From NCBI RefSeq assembly GCF_000282135.1, contig NZ_AKJW01000066.1, forward strand, positions 26,474 to 90,473: a DNA stretch of 64,000 nucleotides, in the 5' to 3' direction. The position numbers and the translations under genes are program-made. Below the pieces are notes generated by a model, which did not search any database, was not told the origin of the DNA, and worked only from the letters and a program-made list of their open reading frames with translations. Positions within the stretch are counted from its first letter, which is position 1. Each line of letters begins with the position of its first letter. Positions 1-9,689 of the stretch are shown one piece after another. The stretch is from Herbaspirillum sp. CF444 (GTDB lineage Bacteria > Pseudomonadota > Gammaproteobacteria > Burkholderiales > Burkholderiaceae_D).

Positions 1-738
1 CAGCAGCATGGACGCGCCGAGCAGCGAAAAAATCATCATCTCCAGTTCCGAGTAACGCATCTGCGCAATGGCCACGCGCTTCTCGGTACGCTCGTCGACC
101 ATGCGCAAGAAATCATTGATCGGCACCATCACGCGACCGACCATGTTGCGATAATTCTGGTCGAACATCAGTTCCTGCGCCATCGCCTGATTCGGCGCGC
201 CGGTCACGGTGAAATTGCCGGCGCCGTCGTCGAACTGCCCCTTCACGGCGTTGAATGCAGTAATCTCGATCTTGTTCAAGGCATCGGAATTGGCCTTGGC
301 CTCCTGCATCTTCGCCAGTTCCTGCGTGGTGAAGCCGGCCTGCTTCATCAAGTCGATGAGCGGCATGGCAGGGTCGGACGGCATGCCGTTGACCTGCTTG
401 GCGGTGACCAGGTCGAGATTGAAGCGCTCGTAGTTCTTGGGGCGTGGACGCTTGCCGTTGCGGATATCGAGGACGATGTAATAGCGTTCCTCGTCGTTGG
501 GGTCGCCCGTGGTGACGTAAGCGCGTCCGAACTTGGTCAGGTCTTCCGAGCTGCGCCGCATTTCATTGGCCAGCACGAACGAGTAGTAGCGGGACTCGTG
601 CGCCCGGTCCAGGTTGGAGTTGGCGTCCTTGAGCGCCCGCGTCACGCTGACGATGGAGCCCATCAGCACGGCCAGCACGATGACCAGCCAGATGAAAAGC
701 TGCCGGATGCTCATTCGTTGCGTCAATTTGTTCTGCAT
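1..738 (-). CDS. Methyl-accepting chemotaxis transducer, N-terminal part only
   Basis: The frame is open from ATG at 738 to the window edge (246 codons), so the C-terminal signalling half is missing. Residues about 13-32 (LFIWLVIVLAVLMGSIVSV) are a first membrane anchor. About 200 residues of predicted periplasmic helical sensor follow, and a second hydrophobic stretch begins at the very edge (MMIFSLLGASMLL). This is the layout of a methyl-accepting chemotaxis protein, although the HAMP and methylation domains are not visible. GGGAG lies 5 nt before the ATG. The gene sits 76 bp downstream of cheA on the same strand and is probably cotranscribed with it. The ligand cannot be inferred. Confidence 0.8.
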   Translation of the reverse strand, partial: MQNKLTQRMSIRQLFIWLVIVLAVLMGSIVSVTRALKDANSNLDRAHESRYYSFVLANEMRRSSEDLTKFGRAYVTTGDPNDEERYYIVLDIRNGKRPRPKNYERFNLDLVTAKQVNGMPSDPAMPLIDLMKQAGFTTQELAKMQEAKANSDALNKIEITAFNAVKGQFDDGAGNFTVTGAPNQAMAQELMFDQNYRNMVGRVMVPINDFLRMVDERTEKRVAIAQMRYSELEMMIFSLLGASMLL

Positions 739-814
739 GACAACTCCCTTGTTTCCCATACTGTCTTTCTTATCGGCCCGGCCTGAAGGAATTCCCTGCC
801 GTGATGCCTGCTAT

Positions 815-3130
815 TCACATTCGTTCGCCAAACTCAACCTTGATCTCCGAACGCCGGATGCTCACCTGCTCCATCTGTCCGGTATGCGCGATCAGATGCG
901 GCACGTCCAGGATCAATGCGACGCGACCGTCGCCGAGAATGGTCGAGCCGCTCAATCCCTTGACCTTGCTGAACAATTTTCCCAGCGGCTTGATCACGGC
1001 CTGGCATTCGCCCAGCAAATTGTCGACCAGCAAACCGGCGCGCATCTGGCCGTACTGAACGATCACGAGGCTCTTGCGCGGCGACTCCCGGGAGGGAAGA
1101 TCGAACAACTCGCGCAACGGAATGAACGGCAAAGGTTCGCCGCGCAAGGTCACCACGTTGTCGTGCACCTGATGCGCCGTCAAATTGATGCATTCCACCA
1201 CCAGATCCAGCGGGATGACGAACACCGCGCCGCCCACCACCACCTGGAAACCGGCAATGATGGCCAGCGTCAACGGCAGGCGAATGCGCACCATGGTGCC
1301 CTTGCCCGGGTTGCTGAAAATGTCGACCTCGCCATGGAGGGAATCGATGTTGCGCTTGACGACGTCCATGCCGACGCCGCGTCCGGACAGGGCTGTCACC
1401 TGCTCGGCAGTCGAAAATCCCGGTTCGAAAATAAGGCGGAAAATATCCTTCTCCGACAAGTTCGCATCGACGGCGATCAATCCCTGTTGCGTCGCCTTGC
1501 GCACAATCTTTTCCTTGTCGAGGCCGCGGCCGTCGTCGAACACTTCGATCACGACGCTGCCGGATTCATGCGTCGCGTTCAGGCGCAGCACGCCCGCCTC
1601 CGGCTTGCCCATGTCACGCCGGATGTCGGCTGCTTCGATGCCGTGGTCCATGGCGTTGCGCACGATATGCATCAGCGGGTCGGAAATCTTCTCGACCATC
1701 GACTTGTCCAGTTCGGTGTCGGCGCCAGTGACGATCAGTTCGATCTCCTTGCCCAGCTCGCGCGAGATGTTGCGCACCACGCGCGGAAAGCGCTGGAAGA
1801 CCTCATTGATCTGCACCATCCGCAACGTCAGCGCGGCATCGCGGATCTGTTCCACCAGGCCGGAAATAAGCTGCGTCGCTTCTTCAAAACGCTGATCCTT
1901 CTTGCGTTTGGCGACCAGGCTGGCACCTGCGCCGGCGATCACGAGTTCGCCGACGAGATCGATCAACTGGTCGAGCTTGGAGACTTCGATCTTGATGAAT
2001 TTCTGCTCCTGGCCCTTTTTGTCGTCGCCCGATTTTTGCCGGGTAACGGCGCCATTGTCCGCCACGGCATGCGGCGCCAACTCGAACGATCCGGTCTTGG
2101 CCACGGTCTTTGCGGCCGTCTTGGCAAATAAAGTCGCCGCGTCGCTGTCAGTGACAGTCCGGCATGGAAGAGGTCCCTCGCCGTTCAGGAACTGGCATTC
2201 GGCGTCGGTCAATGCACCCGACTGCAGCAACATCCGCATCATCCGATCGCGTTCGGGCATGCGCGCCAGCCAGCACCGGTATTGCTCCAACGAACAATGC
2301 GGCGAAAAGATGTTGATGTCGCTGCCTTCGCGGACGAACTCAAACACGCTTTCGATCGCTTGGCGATCGGCGTTGCTGTCAAAGCCGATCTCGAATCCGA
2401 TATAGCAAAGCTCAGGATCCATTTCGTCGGCGGTCGGCATGGTGTGCTCGACCGTATGCGCGTAGACGCTGCGCCCCATCGTCAGCAAGTAGCGCAGGAA
2501 CGAGAGCGGATCGAGGCCGTCGCGCAGTACGTCCTGGCTGAAGCGCAACGACAAATGCCAGTTGGGATTGGCTACGGCGGGGTGGTCGTCTTCGGCGTCC
2601 CCATCGCCATCGACGTCTGCGTATTGTGCATTCCCCGCCAGCGCGGCGGCCGCCGCGGTGACGGCAGCGACGGTTTCCGTCAGGCCGGTGGCATCGACCA
2701 CCGGCACGTCCCTGGCGTTGGCTTCTTCCGCCACGGCGACCTGTTCGAGATGGGCATTGAGCGCCGCTTCCAGCTCGGTCCGGCGCGCCAGATCCGGTTC
2801 CTGATCTTCTTGCAGTTTTTCGATGGCGTCGACCAGATCGCCCATGTAGTCGCCGCAGTTCAGCAGCAGCGACATCATGGCATCGTCGAGCTTCAGGATG
2901 CCGTTGCGCACTTTGTCGAGGACGCTCTCCAGCACATGCGTGAAACTGACGATGCTGTCGAAGGCAAACAACCCCGCCGATCCCTTGATGGTGTGCGCGG
3001 CGCGGAAGATCGCATTGATCGCATCCTTGCTGGGGCCTTCGCTCTCGATCTGCAGCAAGGCCGCTTCCATGGCAACCAGCAGTTCGCGCCCTTCCTGCAC
3101 CAGCGCATCGCGGGCGGCATCTTTTTTCAT
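815..3130 (-). CDS. cheA: Chemotaxis histidine kinase CheA
   Basis: Cytoplasmic hybrid-free kinase of a chemosensory array (771 aa) that passes phosphate from ATP to a CheY-type regulator. An Hpt domain is N-terminal, with phospho-acceptor His46 in RAAHTIKGSAG. An acidic Ala-rich linker runs to about 188. Residues 190-280 form a separate alpha/beta domain in the usual P2 position. The dimerisation helix pair starts near 378 (FIKIEVSKLDQLIDLVGEL). The ATPase domain shows the N box (HIVRNAMDHG, 488-497), FDDGRGLD (531-538) and GRGVGMDVV (583-591). A CheW-like domain covers about 628-750. The start overlaps the STAS gene stop by 4 nt, which implies translational coupling. The companion STAS protein suggests a specialised array, though flagellar chemotaxis is not excluded. 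Confidence 0.95.
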   Translation of the reverse strand: MKKDAARDALVQEGRELLVAMEAALLQIESEGPSKDAINAIFRAAHTIKGSAGLFAFDSIVSFTHVLESVLDKVRNGILKLDDAMMSLLLNCGDYMGDLVDAIEKLQEDQEPDLARRTELEAALNAHLEQVAVAEEANARDVPVVDATGLTETVAAVTAAAAALAGNAQYADVDGDGDAEDDHPAVANPNWHLSLRFSQDVLRDGLDPLSFLRYLLTMGRSVYAHTVEHTMPTADEMDPELCYIGFEIGFDSNADRQAIESVFEFVREGSDINIFSPHCSLEQYRCWLARMPERDRMMRMLLQSGALTDAECQFLNGEGPLPCRTVTDSDAATLFAKTAAKTVAKTGSFELAPHAVADNGAVTRQKSGDDKKGQEQKFIKIEVSKLDQLIDLVGELVIAGAGASLVAKRKKDQRFEEATQLISGLVEQIRDAALTLRMVQINEVFQRFPRVVRNISRELGKEIELIVTGADTELDKSMVEKISDPLMHIVRNAMDHGIEAADIRRDMGKPEAGVLRLNATHESGSVVIEVFDDGRGLDKEKIVRKATQQGLIAVDANLSEKDIFRLIFEPGFSTAEQVTALSGRGVGMDVVKRNIDSLHGEVDIFSNPGKGTMVRIRLPLTLAIIAGFQVVVGGAVFVIPLDLVVECINLTAHQVHDNVVTLRGEPLPFIPLRELFDLPSRESPRKSLVIVQYGQMRAGLLVDNLLGECQAVIKPLGKLFSKVKGLSGSTILGDGRVALILDVPHLIAHTGQMEQVSIRRSEIKVEFGERM

Positions 3131-3450
3131 GCGAGCCCCTGTATGGATGGTTGAATGTCGAATGTTCCCTGCAGATGCAGCATGTCGATCACGTTTTGCA
3201 CGGCAGGACTGATGCCGTTGAAAAATAATTGCTTGTACTGGAGCGCGGCCTCGCGCTTCATCAGCAACAGCAATTGCAATCCGGTGGTGTCGATTTCATC
3301 GACGCCGCTCAGGTCCATCTCCAGCATTTCATCGGCATTGTCGATCACGCCGAGCAGCTGCGGCTTGTACTCGGCCGCCTGGAAAATGGTAAAGCCGCCA
3401 TTCACCAGGAGTCGCAAGTGTCCGTCGCGTGTGCTTTGCGTCAAAGGCAT
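3127..3450 (-). CDS. STAS-domain protein (anti-sigma-factor-antagonist type)
   Basis: Single-domain STAS protein of 107 aa. The diagnostic core MDLSGVDEIDTTGLQLLLLM resembles SpoIIAA/RsbV, with Thr in place of the usual phosphorylated Ser at the D-(S/T)-(S/T)-G-L motif. It has no membrane segment or other domain. It lies between a CheY-like gene (11 bp upstream) and cheA, overlapping the cheA start by 4 nt. A role in partner switching or scaffolding within the chemosensory complex is inferred from position only. No cognate RsbW-type kinase is present in the window. Confidence 0.85.
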   Translation of the reverse strand: MPLTQSTRDGHLRLLVNGGFTIFQAAEYKPQLLGVIDNADEMLEMDLSGVDEIDTTGLQLLLLMKREAALQYKQLFFNGISPAVQNVIDMLHLQGTFDIQPSIQGLA

Positions 3451-3461
3451 CGTCGTCTTCC

Positions 3462-3833
3462 TTATGGCGATACCAGCTTGGCGACTGCTTCAAGCAGGAC
3501 CGGCGGCAGGAAAGGCTTGTGCACCCAGGCGCGCACGCCGATGGACTTGCCTTCCTGCTTGCGCGAGTCGCCGCTCTCGGTAGTCAGCATCAATACCGGC
3601 GTGAATTTGTAGTTCGGGTTTTGCTTGAGCTCGCGCACGAAACTCAAACCGTCGAGATTGGGCATGTTGACGTCGGAGATGACCAGGTTGTATTTGCGCC
3701 CGTCGAGCTTGTTGAGCGCATCGCGCCCGTCGATGGCTTCGACCACGTCATAACCTGCGCCCTGCAGCGCCATGCAGATGGTCTGGCGCAGACTGAACGA
3801 ATCATCGACGATCAGGATGGTCTTGGCGCTCAT
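3462..3833 (-). CDS. CheY-like single-domain response regulator
   Basis: Stand-alone receiver domain (123 aa) with the complete phosphorylation site: acidic pocket Asp10-Asp11, phospho-acceptor Asp54 in VISDVNMP, Thr84/Thr85, and Lys106 in the WVHKPF loop. There is no output domain, so it acts by protein contact like CheY or as a phosphate sink. It is the second gene of the minus-strand chemosensory operon, about 100 bp after the membrane coiled-coil protein and 11 bp before the STAS gene. CheA encoded two genes downstream is the obvious kinase. Confidence 0.93.
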   Translation of the reverse strand: MSAKTILIVDDSFSLRQTICMALQGAGYDVVEAIDGRDALNKLDGRKYNLVISDVNMPNLDGLSFVRELKQNPNYKFTPVLMLTTESGDSRKQEGKSIGVRAWVHKPFLPPVLLEAVAKLVSP

Positions 3834-3935
3834 TTCAGCGCCCTCCCCGAAAAGACGCCGCCGGCACGCCGCCGTGGCTGCCGGTATTGCGGATGCCGAT
3901 CGTCAACATCAGTTCTTGCATGCATGCCACCCTCT

Positions 3936-5078
3936 TCAAAAGAAATCAACTTGCGATTGCATGGACTTGTCGGCCTGCCGGCCGGCGTGTATCTGGCGCT
4001 GCTCCTGCGTGGTATAGGTCTTTTCGAGATCGGCCAGCCAGGTCGCGCGGTCCGGCAATGGCTGCGCCTGTTCGACCAGGCCTACCAGCTTGATCATGTC
4101 GAGTTGCACGTGGTCGAGGATCTGGCTGATGCGGTCCTGGAATTGCAGGTTGACGAGGATGTCGCACACCTCCTGGTCGACTTCGCGGCTATCCTCCTCC
4201 AACTGGCCGACGGTGCCGCTCAGTTTGAGGGCGGACTGGCGAAAATCGGCGATGACGGTGTCGATGACGAGGCGCGAATCGTCCATCATGCGGCTGGCGT
4301 CGCTGTCGAGCTGATTGGCCGACACCAGCGTGGTCTGTATTTGCTGCTGCACGTTTTTTGTTTTGGCGACGATTTGCTGGCCGGCCTCGGCGGAACGCGC
4401 CGCCAGTTCGGCCCAGCTTTTTTCATCCGAGAACAGATCGGTGACGCCGGTGCGGCCGGCGATCCGCTCGATCTCCAGGCCCAACTGGCGAATGTCTTCA
4501 TTATGCTGGCCCAGGTTTTCGATCTTGCGCAGCAAGGCCTCGCGCGTGGACAAGACTTGTTCCAGGGCCTCGGCGATGCCGCCGAGTTGCTGCGCCGCTT
4601 TTTGAATGACTTGCAGCACGTCGCCGTTCCTGCCGCCTTCCGCGAGGCTGACTGCGCCGCCGAGCCGCTGATGGATGCCGACGAAACGTTGCGTCAGCTT
4701 GTCGATGGCTTCCTGCGTCTGCGAACGGGCCAGTTGCACGTTGTTGCGCCAGGCCGGCACGACGCCTTGCAGCAGCTCGAACGGCACTGTCTGCGACGTT
4801 GCGGCATTGCCGTCGACGGAGACGGACAGCACCGGAGACTCCCTGGAGGCGGTGGATGCAGCCGGCGCATTCTTGCCCGTCAGCGCCCAGGCTGCAGCAG
4901 CGATGAGCACGCCGGCAATGAGGCCTTGCCACCATCTCGGCGCCAGCAGCGCCAGCAACAGTGCATTGATCCCCCAGACCAATAGCATGGCTTGGTGTTT
5001 CGACTTCACGATATCCCAATCAGAATGTTTGACTTTTCCCAGGTACGACAGACCCGGCCGCCCAGCACGAGCCCACAT
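3936..5078 (-). CDS. Membrane-anchored coiled-coil chemosensory protein with a CheZ-like motif
   Basis: Up to 380 aa. Two adjacent hydrophobic segments (about 31-46 and 49-66) form a short hairpin anchor. The rest is mostly charged, heptad-like helix resembling transducer cytoplasmic regions, but I see no MCP hairpin tip and no sensor domain. Residues 313-321 read FQDRISQIL. In this segment Asp315 and Gln319 have the D-x3-Q spacing of the catalytic helix of the CheY-P phosphatase CheZ (FQDLTGQVI in E. coli, recalled from memory). It heads an operon whose next gene is a CheY. The start is uncertain: ATG 5078 lacks a clear ribosome site, and in-frame GTG or ATG codons up to residue 31 are alternatives. 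Confidence 0.7.
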   Translation of the reverse strand: MWARAGRPGLSYLGKVKHSDWDIVKSKHQAMLLVWGINALLLALLAPRWWQGLIAGVLIAAAAWALTGKNAPAASTASRESPVLSVSVDGNAATSQTVPFELLQGVVPAWRNNVQLARSQTQEAIDKLTQRFVGIHQRLGGAVSLAEGGRNGDVLQVIQKAAQQLGGIAEALEQVLSTREALLRKIENLGQHNEDIRQLGLEIERIAGRTGVTDLFSDEKSWAELAARSAEAGQQIVAKTKNVQQQIQTTLVSANQLDSDASRMMDDSRLVIDTVIADFRQSALKLSGTVGQLEEDSREVDQEVCDILVNLQFQDRISQILDHVQLDMIKLVGLVEQAQPLPDRATWLADLEKTYTTQEQRQIHAGRQADKSMQSQVDFF

Positions 5079-5350
5079 GCATTAACGGCAACAATTCGCC
5101 GGTCTTTTATACATTCGCCACGATTTATTATTCTTTACATCAGCTTGCCCAATGGCAACACTGGTCTGCGTCTGCACGGATGCCCGCGCCTCCCTCAACT
5201 CATACTTCAGCCCATACTGCAGCCATTTTTACTATTTCCTTATTCTGAGGGGCGGGTGTCTTGGCCTGTCGGGGGAATAGAGGCAGAATTCAGCTTGATT
5301 TATCAAAGTTAATTTTTCCATAAAGAAACAATTTCCCGGTAATAACACGC

Positions 5351-5698
5351 ATGCAAATTCCTGTCGCCTTCCAGACCGTCGGCCTGCTGGCTTTGTCCAA
5401 TATTTTCATGACCGTGGCCTGGTACGGCCATCTCAAAAGCCTTGCGTCCAAACCCTGGTGGATCGCGGCGTTGATCAGTTGGTCGATTGCCCTGTTCGAA
5501 TACTTGTTGCAAGTGCCCGCCAACCGCATCGGCTACACCCAGTTCAGCCTGGCGCAACTGAAGATCATGCAGGAGGCCATCACGCTCACCGTGTTCGTTC
5601 CCTTTGCCATGATTTACATGAACCAGCCGTTCAAGCTGGACTATGTATGGGCGGCGCTGTGCCTGGTGGGGGCGGTCTATTTCATCTTCCGCAGTTGA
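5351..5698 (+). CDS. DUF486 family small membrane protein
   Basis: A 115-aa hydrophobic protein with about four membrane helices. The family signature is visible in the stretches SNIFMTVAWYGHLK, WWIAALISWSIALFEY, QVPANRIGY and LKIMQEAITL. DUF486 belongs to the drug/metabolite transporter superfamily, but no substrate is established. It stands alone, 272 bp after the divergent chemosensory operon and 121 bp before the kinase gene. Function is not known; the family call is firm. Confidence 0.88.
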   Translation: MQIPVAFQTVGLLALSNIFMTVAWYGHLKSLASKPWWIAALISWSIALFEYLLQVPANRIGYTQFSLAQLKIMQEAITLTVFVPFAMIYMNQPFKLDYVWAALCLVGAVYFIFRS

Positions 5699-5819
5699 GG
5701 CCGGCCGGGGTGATTGCCGGCGGCTTGATGCACTGCACTGACACATCCGCGGCAATCTCCTACAATGCGGACTTGCTGTCTTTCCTTGCAGCAGCAACGC
5801 CCAACCGCGAAGACCACGA

Positions 5820-6461
5820 ATGGATCTAAACAATTACAAATACATCGTCATCGAAGGCCCGATCGGCGTCGGCAAGACGACCCTGACCCGCAAGCTGGCC
5901 GAACACCTCGGCGCGCAAGCCGTGCTGGAGCAGCCGCAGGAGAATCCCTTCCTGGAAAAATTTTATCGGGACGCGGCCCGATATGCCTTGCAGACGCAGA
6001 TGTTTTTCCTGTTCCAGCGCATCCAGCAATTGCAGGAGCTGGCGCAGGCCGATCTTTTTCAGACGCGCTTCGTCGGCGATTTTCTGCTGGAAAAAGACCC
6101 TCTGTTTGCACGCCTGACGCTGGCCGATGAAGAACTGAAACTGTACGAGCAACTCTATCAGCACATGCGCCCGCATGCCGTGCAGCCGGATCTGGTGATC
6201 TATCTGCAGGCGCCCGTGGAGACACTGGTGGAACGCATCAGGAAGCGCGGCATTCCGATGGAAGCATCGATCTCGCCCGATTACCTGCAGCGCCTGTGCG
6301 ACAGCTACAGCCGTTTTTTTTACAACTACGATGCCGCGCCGCTGCTGATCGTCAACAACGAGCACATGAACATGGCCGAACGGGAAGACGACTTCCGGCA
6401 ACTGCTGTCGCACATCGTTGAAATGCGCGGCAAGCGCGCCTTTCTGAACCGAGGAGAATAA
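5820..6461 (+). CDS. Deoxynucleoside kinase family protein
   Basis: P-loop kinase of 213 aa in the deoxyadenosine/deoxyguanosine kinase family, which phosphorylates salvaged deoxynucleosides with ATP. The Walker A motif GPIGVGKTT is at residues 13-21. The family segments [13 protein letters not shown] and a lid-type region [13 protein letters not shown] are visible. Its stop codon is 1 nt before the panB start, and the panB ribosome site (GAGGAG) lies inside its last codons, so the two are translationally coupled. A folK-kinase-panB order is common in betaproteobacteria, which fits, but the exact nucleoside preference is not readable. Confidence 0.88.
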   Translation: MDLNNYKYIVIEGPIGVGKTTLTRKLAEHLGAQAVLEQPQENPFLEKFYRDAARYALQTQMFFLFQRIQQLQELAQADLFQTRFVGDFLLEKDPLFARLTLADEELKLYEQLYQHMRPHAVQPDLVIYLQAPVETLVERIRKRGIPMEASISPDYLQRLCDSYSRFFYNYDAAPLLIVNNEHMNMAEREDDFRQLLSHIVEMRGKRAFLNRGE

Positions 6462-6462
6462 T

Positions 6463-7296
6463 TTGGCAGCCTATCTGCAAGAAGCACCGGCACCCGCGGC
6501 GCGCAAGAAACCCGTTACCGTCCACACGCTGCAGGCGATGCGCGACAAGGACGAAAAGATCAGCATGCTGACCTGTTACGACGCCAGCTTTGCTGCACTC
6601 ATGGATCGCAGCGGCGTCGACACCGTCCTCATCGGCGATTCGCTGGGCATGGTATGCCAGGGCCATCAGTCGACGCTGCCGGTGACCATCGTCGACATCG
6701 CCTATCACACCGCCAGCGTGGCACGCGGCAACCAGACCATGCTGATCGTGGCGGACATGCCGTTCGGCACTTACGCCACGCCGGTGGCGGCGTTCGACAA
6801 TGCAGTCAAACTGATGCAGGCCGGCGCACAGATGGTCAAGCTGGAAGGCGGTGCCTGGCTTGCCGATACGATTCGCTTGCTGACTGAGCGCGGCATCCCG
6901 GTCTGCGCGCATCTCGGCTTGACGCCACAGTCGGTGCATCAGATGGGTGGCTACAAGGTACAAGGAAAAACGCTGGAAGGGGCCGAGCTGCTGCATGCCG
7001 ACGCCAAGGCCGTGCAGGCGGCGGGCGCATCGCTGATGGTGCTCGAAGCGATTCCGGCAACGCTGGGCGCGGAAGTGACGGCACAATTGCGCATCCCCAC
7101 CATCGGCATCGGCGCCGGCGCCGGCTGCTCCGGCCAGGTGCTGGTGATGCATGACATGCTGGGCGTGTTTCCGGGACACAAAGCGAAATTCGTGAAGAAC
7201 TTCATGGAAGGTGCGCCCAGCGTGGAAGACGCCGTGCGCGCGTATGTGGCGGCGGTGCGCGATCAGCGTTTCCCTGCGGCCGAACATTGCTTCTGA
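6463..7296 (+). CDS. panB: 3-methyl-2-oxobutanoate hydroxymethyltransferase
   Basis: First committed enzyme of pantothenate (vitamin B5) synthesis: it transfers a hydroxymethyl group from 5,10-methylene-tetrahydrofolate to 2-oxoisovalerate. The 277-aa length is typical. Conserved segments include [31 protein letters not shown] and [17 protein letters not shown]. The start is TTG at 6463, chosen because GAGGAG at 6451-6456 is ideally spaced and no ATG precedes the conserved region. A strong bidirectional terminator follows. Confidence 0.96.
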   Translation: MAAYLQEAPAPAARKKPVTVHTLQAMRDKDEKISMLTCYDASFAALMDRSGVDTVLIGDSLGMVCQGHQSTLPVTIVDIAYHTASVARGNQTMLIVADMPFGTYATPVAAFDNAVKLMQAGAQMVKLEGGAWLADTIRLLTERGIPVCAHLGLTPQSVHQMGGYKVQGKTLEGAELLHADAKAVQAAGASLMVLEAIPATLGAEVTAQLRIPTIGIGAGAGCSGQVLVMHDMLGVFPGHKAKFVKNFMEGAPSVEDAVRAYVAAVRDQRFPAAEHCF

Positions 7297-7338
7297 ATGA
7301 CGGCGCCATACCTGCCACCTCATCTCGAAGCGGACAAG

Positions 7339-7366
7339 AAAAAAGCCTGCGTTGCAGGCTTTTTTC
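7339..7366. terminator. Bidirectional Rho-independent terminator
   Basis: An A-run, the stem AGCCTGC, a GTT loop, the matching stem GCAGGCT and a T-run lie between the convergent panB (+) and carbonic anhydrase (-) genes. The A/T tracts on both sides allow it to work in both directions. Confidence 0.9.
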
Positions 7367-7393
7367 ATTTGTCGTCGAACACTCTTCCGAGCA

Positions 7394-8083
7394 TCAATTA
7401 TCACTGATGTCGCGATAGCGCTCCAGGCTTTGCGCCAGGTGACGGCCGCATTCGTCGGCATTGCTGATGGTCGGCGACAAGGCTTCCAGCAAGCCATCGT
7501 GCACGCCGTACACCAGCGCATGAATACTGAGCTCCTGACCGCGTTCCCAGGCGTCGGTGACGATGGTGGTGCGGCAGATGTTGGCGACTTGTTCCAGCAC
7601 GTTCAGTTCGCACAGGCGATCATGCTGGTCGCCTTCGGACATGTGGTCGTGGAAACAGCCGACGTGCTTCTCATGCACGTCTTGCACGTGTTGCAGCCAG
7701 TTGTCGGCCAGGCCCACGCGACGCTTGGTCAATGCAGCCTGCACGCCAGCGCAACCGTAGTGGCCGCAGATGATGATGTGTTTGACCTTCAGCACGTCGA
7801 CGGCAAACTGCAGCACCGACAGGCAGTTCAGGTCGGTGTGCACGACCACGTTGGCGATGTTGCGGTGGACGAACAGTTCGCCCGGCAACAAACCCAGCAG
7901 ATCGTTGGCGGGCACGCGGTTGTCCGAGCAGCCGATCCAGAAGTATTCCGGAGAGCGCTGCGAACCGAGCTTCAGGAAGAAGTCGGGGTCGCGCGCCGTG
8001 ATGTCGGATGCCCAGCGGCGATTGCCCTGGAGTAGGAGTTCCTGAACCTGGTCTTGTTGGCTTGTTTTGGTCATAGTCGGCAA
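7394..8083 (-). CDS. can: Beta-class carbonic anhydrase
   Basis: Zinc enzyme that interconverts CO2 and bicarbonate (229 aa), supplying bicarbonate to carboxylases. The zinc ligands and catalytic dyad are all present: Cys52-Ser-Asp54-x-Arg56 (CSDNR), His108 and Cys111 in GHYGCAG. The length and the segment LPGELFVHRNIAN match the E. coli Can (YadF) subgroup. It is monocistronic between the shared terminator and a 277-bp upstream region that must hold its promoter. Confidence 0.95.
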   Translation of the reverse strand: MPTMTKTSQQDQVQELLLQGNRRWASDITARDPDFFLKLGSQRSPEYFWIGCSDNRVPANDLLGLLPGELFVHRNIANVVVHTDLNCLSVLQFAVDVLKVKHIIICGHYGCAGVQAALTKRRVGLADNWLQHVQDVHEKHVGCFHDHMSEGDQHDRLCELNVLEQVANICRTTIVTDAWERGQELSIHALVYGVHDGLLEALSPTISNADECGRHLAQSLERYRDISDN

Positions 8084-8360
8084 GATCGAGTGTCACGCTT
8101 TCCGTCGTACAGCGCATGAATGAAGCGATGCGATGTGACGGCATGCATGGTGGTGAATGAACGAAAGACCGTACACATGCACCCTGTCTCAGCCGAGTCG
8201 GCTGGACTGCGCAACCTTGGCGCATGCAACGATGTCTTTCGGGAAATGCCCGGCAATCAGGATACAACACTGACCGCCGCGACTGCATTGTATAGAAAAA
8301 TACATGCAAAAACCGGCGGCCGCCCGGCTCATGCCGAAGCGCCGCCAACTTCAGAGCGAC

Positions 8361-9488
8361 TTACTCGAAGAATTCCTTGACCTTGTCCTTCCAGGTCTTG
8401 GTCTGCGGGCTGTGCTTGGCGCCGCCTTCGATGGTCAATTTTTCAAACTCGCGCAACAGGTCTTTCTGGCGTTCGGTCAGCTTGACCGGCGTTTCCACCA
8501 CGACGTGGCAGAACAGGTCGCCGGCATAACCGGAACGCACGCCCTTGATGCCCTTGCCGCGCAAGCGGAAGGTCTTGCCCGATTGCGTGCCTTCGGGAAT
8601 CGTGAAGGACGCCTTGCCGCTCAGGGTCGGCGCTTCGATGTCGCCACCCAATGCCGCCTTGGCGAAGGAAATCGGCATTTCGCAATGCAGGTCGTCGCCG
8701 TCGCGCTGGAACACTTCGTGTTGCTTGATGTGGATTTCCACATACAGGTCGCCCGGAGGACCGCCGTTCATGCCGGGTTCGCCGTTGCCGGACGAACGGA
8801 TGCGCATGCCGTCGTCGATGCCTTCCGGGATCTTCACTTCCAGCGTCTTGTTGCGCTTCAGACGACCGGCGCCGGCGCAGGTCGGGCATGGCTCGGGAAT
8901 GACTTTGCCGCTGCCGTGACACTTCGGGCAAGTCTGCTGGATGCTGAAGAAACCTTGCTGCATGCGCACCTGGCCGTGGCCGCCGCAAGTGCCGCAAGTG
9001 GTCGGCGAGGTGCCGGGCTTGGCGCCGGAACCGTGGCAGGTATCGCACTCGTCCCAGGACGGTACGCGAATGGTGGTGTCGAAACCGTGGGCCGCTTGTT
9101 CCAGCGTGATTTCGAGGTTGTAGCGCAAGTCGGCGCCGCGATACACCTGCGGTCCGGAGCTGCGACCGCGACCGCCGCCACCGCCGAAGATGTCGCCGAA
9201 GATGTCGCCGAAGGCGTCAGCGAAACCGCCTGCACCCGCGCCGCCACCGCCGCCCATGTTGGGATCGACGCCGGCATGACCGTAACGATCGTAGGCATCG
9301 CGCTTTTGCGGATCCGACAACATCTCGTAGGCTTCCTTGACCTCCTTGAACTTCTCTTCCGCACCCTTGCTGTCGGGGTTGCGGTCAGGATGGTATTTCA
9401 TCGCCAGTTTGCGATAAGCCTTCTTGATTTCGTCGTCGGTGGCGTTTTTCGCCAGCCCCAGAATTTCGTAAAAGTCGCGTTTTGCCAT
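8361..9488 (-). CDS. dnaJ: Co-chaperone DnaJ (Hsp40)
   Basis: 375-aa type I Hsp40 that delivers substrates to DnaK and stimulates its ATPase. The J domain has HPD at 33-35. A Gly/Phe-rich linker lies at about 77-115, with a tandem [11 protein letters not shown] segment. Four zinc-binding CxxCxGxG repeats follow ([32 protein letters not shown]), then the substrate-binding C-terminal half. AAGGTG precedes the ATG. It lies 201 bp after dnaK on the same strand. A hairpin at 9557-9595 in that gap may reduce read-through. Confidence 0.98.
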   Translation of the reverse strand: MAKRDFYEILGLAKNATDDEIKKAYRKLAMKYHPDRNPDSKGAEEKFKEVKEAYEMLSDPQKRDAYDRYGHAGVDPNMGGGGGAGAGGFADAFGDIFGDIFGGGGGRGRSSGPQVYRGADLRYNLEITLEQAAHGFDTTIRVPSWDECDTCHGSGAKPGTSPTTCGTCGGHGQVRMQQGFFSIQQTCPKCHGSGKVIPEPCPTCAGAGRLKRNKTLEVKIPEGIDDGMRIRSSGNGEPGMNGGPPGDLYVEIHIKQHEVFQRDGDDLHCEMPISFAKAALGGDIEAPTLSGKASFTIPEGTQSGKTFRLRGKGIKGVRSGYAGDLFCHVVVETPVKLTERQKDLLREFEKLTIEGGAKHSPQTKTWKDKVKEFFE

Positions 9489-9556
9489 GTTTTATAACAC
9501 CTTGTTATTGGATTTCTCTTGCGGGCAGCGGGCACCGACAAGAAACCAACAATGTG

Positions 9557-9595
9557 AAAAAGCCGAGAGACGATCTCGCGACCATCTTGCTCGGC
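9557..9595 (-). terminator. Possible attenuating hairpin between dnaK and dnaJ
   Basis: Read on the minus strand, GCCGAG and CTCGGC pair across a 22-nt loop and are followed by TTTTT. It resembles a weak intrinsic terminator with a large loop, placed to lower dnaJ expression relative to dnaK. Position and T-run support it, but the loop size is a weakness. Confidence 0.5.
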
Positions 9596-9689
9596 GTGCC
9601 GCCCGGCAAAGCCGGCCGACGTGTTCCTGAATGACTGCTTCGCTTGCCGGCGGGGAGAAAGCTGCGAACTCCCCTGCCTGCAATCGAAA

